DNA from: Streptomyces sp. DvalAA-14
GTDB taxonomy: Bacteria; Actinomycetota; Actinomycetes; Streptomycetales; Streptomycetaceae
Length of the DNA stretch: 32,331 nucleotides
Direction: 5' to 3'
NCBI RefSeq assembly: GCF_900091855.1
Contig: NZ_FMCH01000353.1
Location: forward strand, 1-32,331
Under the pieces are notes generated by a model. The model was not told the origin of the DNA. It searched no databases and saw only the letters and a list, made by a program, of their open reading frames with translations. Of the stretch, positions 24,448 to 29,786 are shown piece by piece. Both the position numbers and the translations under genes were made by a program. The first letter of the stretch is position 1, and each line of letters starts with the position of its first letter.

Positions 24448-24518
24448 TTCGCGGCGTCCTGCTGCTGGCCGCGGCGCTGCGGACCGGTCAGCTCCGTGCG
24501 CCGCTCACGGGCGCGGCG

Positions 24519-24926
24519 TCAGTGGTTGGCGACGCCGTTGCCGGACAGCACCGGGACGTCGTCGACCAGGTGGGAGAGCGGCTCGTCGCCCTTGGCCTGG
24601 GTGGAGTTCTCGGCGCACTGCTGGTTCTGCGGCGAGGACAGGACCTGGATGTCCTGCGCTGTGACCGGGATCAGGATGCCGACCAGCGAGCCGACGTTCG
24701 CCTTGACGGGGACACCGGCGCACAGCTTGTTGAGCGAACCCTGCACCAGGCCGACCTGCGGGCTGAGTTCACCGCCGGTGACCGTGTTGCCGTACGCCTG
24801 GGTGGAGCCGTTGCCGTTGGCGGTGGTGATCCCCTCGTCGTTGCCGATCGCGGAGGCGGCGCCGGCGCCGCCGACAACTACCGCCGCGGCCAGCCCGCAA
24901 GCCGTCAGGGCATTGCTGATACGCAT
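24519..24926 (-). CDS. rdl: Rodlin (spore and aerial hypha surface protein)
   Basis: This 135-residue secreted protein begins at the ATG at 24926, with GGGAGAG close upstream. The signal peptide is about residues 1-26 (cleavage after GAASA). The mature part starts IGNDEGITTANGNGSTQAYGN and contains LSPQVGLVQGSLNKLC, INVL-type text (DIQVLSSPQNQQCAEN) and STQAKGDEPLSHLVDDVPVL. All of these are signatures of RdlA/RdlB rodlins, which assemble with chaplins into the rodlet layer on aerial hyphae and spores. Two mature cysteines are present. Rodlins often occur as a divergent rdlA/rdlB pair next to chaplin genes; here there is one copy and no chaplin in the window. Expression is expected during aerial growth. 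Which paralogue it represents cannot be decided. Confidence 0.93.
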   Translation of the reverse strand: MRISNALTACGLAAAVVVGGAGAASAIGNDEGITTANGNGSTQAYGNTVTGGELSPQVGLVQGSLNKLCAGVPVKANVGSLVGILIPVTAQDIQVLSSPQNQQCAENSTQAKGDEPLSHLVDDVPVLSGNGVANH

Positions 24927-25255
24927 TTCTCTCCCATCAAGGATGAAACTCCGAAAGGGAGGAAAATACCTGCGTCAGGGGGCAGTTCCGACCATGGTCA
25001 CTCGATCGAGGGCAAGTCGCTCACGAACAGCTGACGTTAGGGAGATCCGACAACTGCTTCCTCCGCAGGGCGGAGGCAGGGTTGCCGGCTCAAGGCTCGT
25101 CGGGCTCCCGGCCGGGACCGCGAGGGGGCCGGCCCGGCGGGCGGCGCGGTGTGGTCCGGTTCGGTCCGGTGGGCGGTGCGGTGCGGACGCGGGGCGGTGC
25201 GGACGCGGAGCGCTGTGGCGGCCGCAGGTTCCGCTCGCTCGCCGATGGCGCACCT
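24927..25255. other. Intergenic region upstream of rodlin
   Basis: I see no gene here. The rodlin leader is purine-rich (GAAAGGGAGGAAAATA near 24952). A perfect 7-base stem CCTCCGC-AGG-GCGGAGG lies at 25060-25076. The stretch 25125-25215 is a GC-rich run of imperfect direct repeats (GGTGCGGACGCGG occurs twice near 25190-25210). No clear -35/-10 for rodlin was found, which fits a developmental sigma factor but does not prove it. Confidence 0.5.
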
Positions 25256-25304
25256 GTTGACTTTCCGGGCAGGAAAGTGAGATCGTGGCTTTCCCGATGG
25301 GAAA
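25256..25304 (+). promoter_or_regulatory. Promoter with twin palindromic operators
   Basis: A -35 TTGACT is at 25256-25261, with a weak -10 GATCGT at 25280-25285. Two matching palindromes CTTTCC-N5-GGAAAG lie at 25260-25276 and 25288-25304, each followed by TGAG, with centres 28 bases apart. One fills the promoter spacer and the other covers the start region up to the ribosome site (GAGG, 25306-25309) of the 25318 gene. The winged-helix protein encoded second in the operon is the likely autorepressor. Confidence 0.65.
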
Positions 25305-25317
25305 GTGAGGTGCTGTC

Positions 25318-25782
25318 ATGGACGATGTTGCCCCGGAGCAGGCCCGCAGCGCGCTCGACGTGGTCGAGCGCGCCCGGCAGGAGGTGGCCGAGGAGATCGG
25401 CCTGCCGCGTGGATACTGGTGGGCGATGGCGGCCGGCTGGGTCGTGCTGGGCACGCTGGGAGACGTGCTGCCGTCGTGGGCGGCCGGGATGGCCACGGTG
25501 GCCTTCAGTGTCGGGCACACCACGGTCGCCTCCCGTCTGCTGGACGGACGCCGTCGGACCGACCGGCTGCAGGTGAGTTCGGCGGTCGCCGGCCACCGCA
25601 TCCCGCTGGTCGTCGTCGGCATGCTGGCCGGGCTGGTCGGCCTCACCGTGGCCGCGGCGGTGGCGCTGGACGCGGACGGTGCCGGCCATGCCGGGATCTG
25701 GGCGACGGTGCTGGTCGCGGCTGTCGTCGGGTTCGGCGGGCCGGAGATCCTCCGCGTCCTGCGCCGGTGGGTTCGGGCATGA
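25318..25782 (+). CDS. Small integral membrane protein paired with a winged-helix regulator
   Basis: This 154-residue protein has a charged, helical N-terminus (PEQARSALDVVERARQEVAE) and about four hydrophobic segments: YWWAMAAGWVVLGTL, SWAAGMATVAFSVG, IPLVVVGMLAGLVGLTVAAA and IWATVLVAAVVGFGG. Its function is unknown to me. The ATG at 25318 follows GAGG by eight bases. The stop overlaps the start of the regulator gene as ATGA, a strong sign of a two-gene module. Similar pairs of a membrane protein and an HTH_34-type regulator are common in actinomycetes. Twin palindromes upstream suggest tight negative control. Confidence 0.8.
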   Translation: MDDVAPEQARSALDVVERARQEVAEEIGLPRGYWWAMAAGWVVLGTLGDVLPSWAAGMATVAFSVGHTTVASRLLDGRRRTDRLQVSSAVAGHRIPLVVVGMLAGLVGLTVAAAVALDADGAGHAGIWATVLVAAVVGFGGPEILRVLRRWVRA

Positions 25783-26099
25783 TGCCGGCGAAGTTCGACG
25801 AGCTGATCCACCCCAGCACGCGCCTGTCGCTGGTGGCGACCCTGGCAGCCGTCGACTGGGCGGAGTTCACCTTCCTCAAGGACCGTCTGGCCTTGTCGGA
25901 CTCGGCGCTCTCCAAGCAGCTCACGACGCTCGAGGAGGCGGGATACGTCGTCACGGAACGGCGTTCGAGCGGCGGCCGCCGCAAGGTGCGCGCCCGCCTC
26001 ACCAGCACCGGCCGGGACGCCTTCGACGGCCACGTGGCGGCGCTGCGGGAGATCGTCGCCGGCGGCATCGCGGCACCAACGGCGGGACATTCCTCCTGA
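25779..26099 (+). CDS. Winged-helix DNA-binding regulator (HTH_34/MarR-like)
   Basis: This 106-residue single-domain regulator (105 if the second ATG is used) begins KFDELIHPSTRLSLVATLAA. The recognition region is LSDSALSKQLTTLEEAGYV and the beta wing is ERRSSGGRRKVRARLTSTGR, the layout of the short winged-helix DNA-binding family (PF13601 type). It has no sensor domain, so it may be controlled by its membrane partner or simply autorepress. It is coupled by ATGA to the membrane protein gene. The CTTTCC-N5-GGAAAG palindromes at 25260 and 25288 are its probable sites. Confidence 0.88.
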   Translation: MMPAKFDELIHPSTRLSLVATLAAVDWAEFTFLKDRLALSDSALSKQLTTLEEAGYVVTERRSSGGRRKVRARLTSTGRDAFDGHVAALREIVAGGIAAPTAGHSS

Positions 26100-26146
26100 C
26101 AGCACCGGGCCGCCCGGCGGGCCGGCGGGGGAGCCCGCCCGCCGCC

Positions 26147-26300
26147 CGCTGGTACTTACGGCCCACCGCCGCCGACGCGCGCAACCTCCGCGACGCGGGC
26201 GGCTGGCAAGGACCGCACCAGCTGGACGAACGCGGTGCTGCTGACGCTGCTGGGCGTGCCCCGGGCCACCGTCGAAGCGTTGTCGGCGGGGTGGCAGTCG
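26147..26300 (+). pseudogene. Remnant of a tyrosine phosphatase with internal deletion
   Basis: In one frame 26147-26203 reads RWYLRPTAADARNLRDAGG, which matches the N-terminal NxRDxGG motif of PF13350-type protein-tyrosine phosphatases. From 26205, in another frame, it reads GKDRTSWTNAVLLTLLGVPR, matching the end of the catalytic loop CxxGKDRT and the helix after it. The central part of about 100 residues, including the catalytic Cys, is missing, and the two ends are joined out of frame. The piece ends before the phosphotransferase gene. The identification rests on two short motifs in the correct order. Confidence 0.6.
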
Positions 26301-26343
26301 GCGGCGCGGATCGGCGGATCGGCACAAGCAGAGGGGGGACCTG

Positions 26344-27129
26344 ATGGCGGCGGCAGGCGGGGAGGAAGTCCTGGCCGGCGGGGGCGTCAACCACGTCGTA
26401 CGCACCGGCAGGTTCGTTCGGCGGCCGGCCGGCCCCTGGAGCCCTGCGGTGCACGCTCTCCTTGCCCACGTCCGTGCGGCAGGTTTCGCCGGGGCTCCGC
26501 TGGCGCACGGCTTCGATGACCAGGGGAGGGAAATCCTGGACCATCTGCCGGGCGACGTGCCGGACTACCCGCTGGCGCGGGCCGTGCGGTCGGACGCGGC
26601 CCTGGTAGCCGTGGCCGTGCTGCTGCGCGGCTACCACGACGCGACGGTCGGGTTTGTCCCGCCCGCCGGTGCCCGGTGGTACCGCCCCACGCGTGAACCC
26701 GCCGATGTCGTCTGCCACGGCGACATCGCCCCCTACAACTGCGTGTTCCGGCAGGGCCGGCCGGTCGCCTTCATCGACTTCGACACCGCCCACCCTGGCC
26801 CCCGGGTCTGGGATGTCGCGTACGCCGCCTACCGCTTCGTGCCCCTGACCGGCCCCGGCAACCCGGACTTCACGGCGCCGGTAGCCGAACAAACCCGTCG
26901 GCTGGCGCTGTTCGCCGACGCCTACGGACTGGACGCCGCCGCCCGCGTGGCGCTCCCCGTGGTCGCCCGGGGCCGACTGGCGGATCTGGTAAGGCACATG
27001 CACGACCGGGCGGCGGCCGGTGTGGCCGCCTTCGCGGAGCACATCGCGCAGGGGCACGATGTGCTCTATCGCGCCGACCAGGCGCACATCGCGGGCCATG
27101 AAGCGGCCTTCGTCGCGGCATTGCGCTGA
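26344..27129 (+). CDS. Aminoglycoside-phosphotransferase-like (APH family) protein
   Basis: This 261-residue kinase-fold protein has the APH catalytic motif CHGDIAPYN with His125, Asp127 and Asn132, the metal-binding IDFD with Asp145 in VAFIDFDTAHPGPRVWDVAY, and helical C-terminal substrate lobe features. The N-terminal lobe is short (about 75 residues before ILDHLPGDVP), and the usual ATP-anchoring Lys is not evident; GGVNHVVRTGRFVRRPAGPW is the likely strand pair. The ATG at 26344 follows a purine-rich AGAGGGGGGA site. Many such proteins are not resistance enzymes but phosphorylate small metabolites, so no antibiotic should be assumed. It stands alone downstream of a phosphatase remnant. 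Confidence 0.85.
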   Translation: MAAAGGEEVLAGGGVNHVVRTGRFVRRPAGPWSPAVHALLAHVRAAGFAGAPLAHGFDDQGREILDHLPGDVPDYPLARAVRSDAALVAVAVLLRGYHDATVGFVPPAGARWYRPTREPADVVCHGDIAPYNCVFRQGRPVAFIDFDTAHPGPRVWDVAYAAYRFVPLTGPGNPDFTAPVAEQTRRLALFADAYGLDAAARVALPVVARGRLADLVRHMHDRAAAGVAAFAEHIAQGHDVLYRADQAHIAGHEAAFVAALR

Positions 27130-27458
27130 GCGGTCAGGCAGCGCGACGCACGGCGGCGCGCCGAGTCGGCGGCAACGCGGCACCCCGATACGCGCGGACA
27201 GAACTCCTGAAGCGCCGCATTACGTGTGCGGCGTTCACGTATTCTCCAACGCCTCGGCGGTGCCGCTTCGTTCCGCGAATCCGTGTGAGATTTCCCGCCC
27301 GGCCCGTGCCTTCTCGCGGTAGCGACCGGGACTCCATACTCCGAGGTCGGCAGCGGTGAACTCGGCCCATCCTGGCGCCCTCAGGAAAGGACGCCGGCCG
27401 CGCCGAACGATCGGCACGCCCTTTTCCGGGCGCTCCCCATGCGAAGGAGAGGCAGGAC
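27130..27458. other. Intergenic region before the aldo/keto reductase
   Basis: No well-supported gene is seen. An inverted repeat TACGTG-N9-CACGTA (27221-27241) could be a regulator site. A 60-codon minus-strand open frame at 27235-27417 reads partly protein-like (WAEFTAADLGVWSPGRYREK) but has mediocre codon use and no clear ribosome site, so I leave it unannotated. The last 15 bases carry the reductase ribosome site. Confidence 0.4.
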
Positions 27459-28373
27459 ATGGTGATTTCAGAACCGATGACGGCGGCTGCGGCAGGCACC
27501 TGGAAGCTCGGCGACCGGAAGGTCAATCGGCTCGGCTTCGGAGCAATGCGTCTGACGGGGAACGGGATGAGGGGGAACTCCGACGGCGCTCCGATCGACC
27601 GCGATCGCGCGATTCGTCTCCTGCGCGTGGCGGTTGAGCTCGGCGTGAACCATATCGACACCGCCGCGTTCTACTTTTCACCCGCGCGTTCGGCCAATGA
27701 ACTGATCAACCGTGCGCTGGCCCCTTATCCCGAAGACCTGGTCATTGTCACCAAGGTCGGGCCGGGACGGGATCCGTCGGGCGCGTGGCTGCCCCCGGCC
27801 ACGCCCGAGCAGTTGCGCGGCCAGGTCGAGGAAAACCTGCGTCAACTCGGCCGTGACCACCTCGATGTCGTGAACCTGCGCAGGATGAACCAGGAGTCGA
27901 TCGCCGAGCACTTCGGCGCCCTGGCCGAGTTGCGCGACTCCGGCCTCATCCGCCACCTGGGCATCTCCAGTGTCAAGCCCGAGCATCTCGCCGAAGCCCA
28001 AGCCATCGCGCCGGTGGTCTGCGTGCAGAACTGGTACGGCCTCGACCGCCGGCTCTCGGACGCCAACGGTCTGCTGGACAGCTGCGGCGAGCAGGGCATC
28101 GCGTTCGTCCCGTACTTCGCGATCGCCGGTGAGCGGCGCGAGGCGCGTGCGAGCGACACGCACCACGACGAAGTGCTCGCCGTCGCCCGCGCACACCGCG
28201 CGACGCCCGCCCAGGTCCGGCTGGCGTGGACCCTGCACCGCGGACCGCATGTGCTGGCCATCCCGGGCACCGGCGACCCCGGCCACCTGACCGAGAACAT
28301 CGCCGCCGGCGCACTGCGGCTCTCGCCGGACGAACTGACCCGCCTCCGCGGCCTCGACCAGAAGGCGGTGTGA
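27459..28373 (+). CDS. Aldo/keto reductase with Asn in place of the catalytic His
   Basis: This 304-residue (alpha/beta)8-barrel NADPH-dependent oxidoreductase starts at the ATG at 27459 behind AAGGAGAGG. Family residues are Asp67 and Tyr72 (HIDTAAFYF) and Lys99 (VIVTKVG). The fourth member of the catalytic tetrad, normally His in a L-H-x-W/P strand, is Asn139 here (DVVNLRRMN). The C-terminal region has the NADP-binding text VLAIPGTGDPGHLTENIAAG. The reaction is probably reduction of an aldehyde or ketone in the cytoplasm; the substrate is unknown. The gene is monocistronic, with a long leader on the 5' side and a 460-base gap after it. Confidence 0.92.
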   Translation: MVISEPMTAAAAGTWKLGDRKVNRLGFGAMRLTGNGMRGNSDGAPIDRDRAIRLLRVAVELGVNHIDTAAFYFSPARSANELINRALAPYPEDLVIVTKVGPGRDPSGAWLPPATPEQLRGQVEENLRQLGRDHLDVVNLRRMNQESIAEHFGALAELRDSGLIRHLGISSVKPEHLAEAQAIAPVVCVQNWYGLDRRLSDANGLLDSCGEQGIAFVPYFAIAGERREARASDTHHDEVLAVARAHRATPAQVRLAWTLHRGPHVLAIPGTGDPGHLTENIAAGALRLSPDELTRLRGLDQKAV

Positions 28374-28835
28374 GCCGGGCCCCGGTTCGGGCAGCCACCG
28401 GACCCGGGGGTGAGCGGCCTTCCCGCCGGAACGCTCATCGCGGATTGCGCACCGGAATTCCGGGCCATTTCCCGCACCGGCATCAGCGCCGGCATCAGCA
28501 CCGGCACCGGCACTAGCCGCCACCGTCGCCGACCAGCCGGTACAGCGGCAAGAAGACCTTGTGGCTCCCGATCGGGGTCCCCGGAACGGATGTCTCGTCC
28601 GGTCCGCATATCCCGGCGCATAAATGCGGCGAGTTGATACGTGCCGGTCGGTCACCGTGCCCCATCCGAAACGCCAGCACCGTCTGACCCCATCTCACAC
28701 CATCGGGGGAATTGAGGTTTCCCGGTGCTCCGTACCGGAAATCCCAGTGGCAAGAACGGTGCGCCGGTGGTGAATCGCGTCGGCGCGGCGCAATAAGTCT
28801 GCCGGGGGGCGGATGGATGGACAGCAGGGGGAATC
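28374..28835. other. Intergenic region between reductase and lipoprotein genes
   Basis: There is no convincing gene. An imperfect GC-rich hairpin (28376-28410, GGGCCCCGGT pairing with ACCGGACCCG) may terminate the reductase transcript. A short GGCATCAGC/GGCACC direct repeat lies at 28481-28515. The AT-richer patch around 28600-28640 and the stretch before 28836 may hold the lipoprotein promoter, but no clean hexamer pair was found. A 61-codon minus-strand open frame at 28513-28698 lacks support. Confidence 0.4.
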
Positions 28836-29786
28836 ATGAGAGCAATTACTCGGCGTACCATGGGCGGTCTTGTCCTGGTCCTGGCGCTGACCGGCGGTGC
28901 GAGCGCGTGCGGCTCCGGCACCGGTGACCGCCGTGCCACCGGCGCACCCACCGCCGCGGGGCCGACCCGGCCGACCGCGACCACCGCGCCGACCACGGCA
29001 ACGACGACAACCGCGACAGCCACGACCACGACCACCGGCTCGGCCGAGCCGTCACCCACGTCCACGCCTCCCGGGAAAGGCGGTCAGCTCAGCGCCGCCC
29101 CGACCGCGAGCCGGCCCGGCACCACGTCGGCCCCCGCCGGTTCGCCGCCCGGGCACTCCCCGCACTCCCCGCACCCGCCGAAACCGCCGAGCCGCCCCAG
29201 CCGGACCCCGAGCGCCCGCCCGGCCACCACCCGTCCGCCGGCCACCCATGTCCCGTCGGCCGCCGACCTCAGGGCGGCGCTGCTCGCCGTCGCTGACGTC
29301 CCGGACGGATTCACCCGGCAGACCGGGCCGGCCCCCGGCTCGGGCGATTCGTCGCTGGCCGCCTGCCCCGTTCTGGCGTCCGACCCGAAAGGCGCGAGCG
29401 CCTCCGCCAGCGTGGTGTTCGCCGACGCCACCGGCACCTCGCTCAGCGAGACCCTGCTGCAGTACACCGGCAGCGGAGCCGCCCGCGCGATGGCGGCCTA
29501 CCAGGGCATGCCCAGCGCCTGCGCCTCGTTCTCGGGCGAGGTCGACGGATTCGAGGTCTCCTTCCGCGCGGCGCCGCTCTCCCTGCCCGCCGTCGGCGAC
29601 CAGTCGACCACCACCCGCTTCACCGGCACCATTCCCGCGCTCGGCGCGGCCCTGTACATGGACGTGCGGGCCATCCGGCACAGCGGGACCGTGATCGTCG
29701 TCTCGCACGACGGACTCGCCGTGGACACCGCGCTCACCCGCGACACCGCCGCCACCGCCTACCGGAAGGCAGCCGCGCGATGGTGA
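28836..29786 (+). CDS. Thr/Pro-rich lipoprotein with C-terminal extracytoplasmic domain
   Basis: This 316-residue protein begins with RAITRRTMGGLVLVLALTGG, a signal with a twin arginine, then an ASAC lipobox (Cys25) followed by GSG, so it is probably a membrane-anchored lipoprotein. Residues 33 to about 142 are a long Thr/Ala/Pro/Ser linker that may be glycosylated or span the cell wall. The C-terminal domain (DLRAALLAVADVPDGFTRQT to the end, about 170 residues) has two cysteines (LAACPV and SACASF) and resembles PknH/LpqN-like sensor domains of actinobacterial lipoproteins, though I cannot confirm the family. The ATG at 28836 follows GGGGGAA. The stop overlaps the start of the metallopeptidase gene by seven bases, so the two products probably work together at the cell surface. 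Confidence 0.8.
   Translation: MRAITRRTMGGLVLVLALTGGASACGSGTGDRRATGAPTAAGPTRPTATTAPTTATTTTATATTTTTGSAEPSPTSTPPGKGGQLSAAPTASRPGTTSAPAGSPPGHSPHSPHPPKPPSRPSRTPSARPATTRPPATHVPSAADLRAALLAVADVPDGFTRQTGPAPGSGDSSLAACPVLASDPKGASASASVVFADATGTSLSETLLQYTGSGAARAMAAYQGMPSACASFSGEVDGFEVSFRAAPLSLPAVGDQSTTTRFTGTIPALGAALYMDVRAIRHSGTVIVVSHDGLAVDTALTRDTAATAYRKAAARW

Noticed and set aside
24519-24926. Chaplin identity for the small secreted protein
   Set aside because: The GN-rich start is shared in flavour, but the NQQCAENSTQAK and LSHLVDD text is rodlin-specific and there is no chaplin domain.
27235-27417. 60-codon minus-strand open frame (AEFTAADLGVWSPGRYREK)
   Set aside because: It looks partly protein-like, but codon use is mediocre, there is no clear ribosome site, and I know no family; kept as a note in the intergenic entry.
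28513-28698. 61-codon minus-strand open frame
   Set aside because: No ribosome site and no recognisable features; probably chance.
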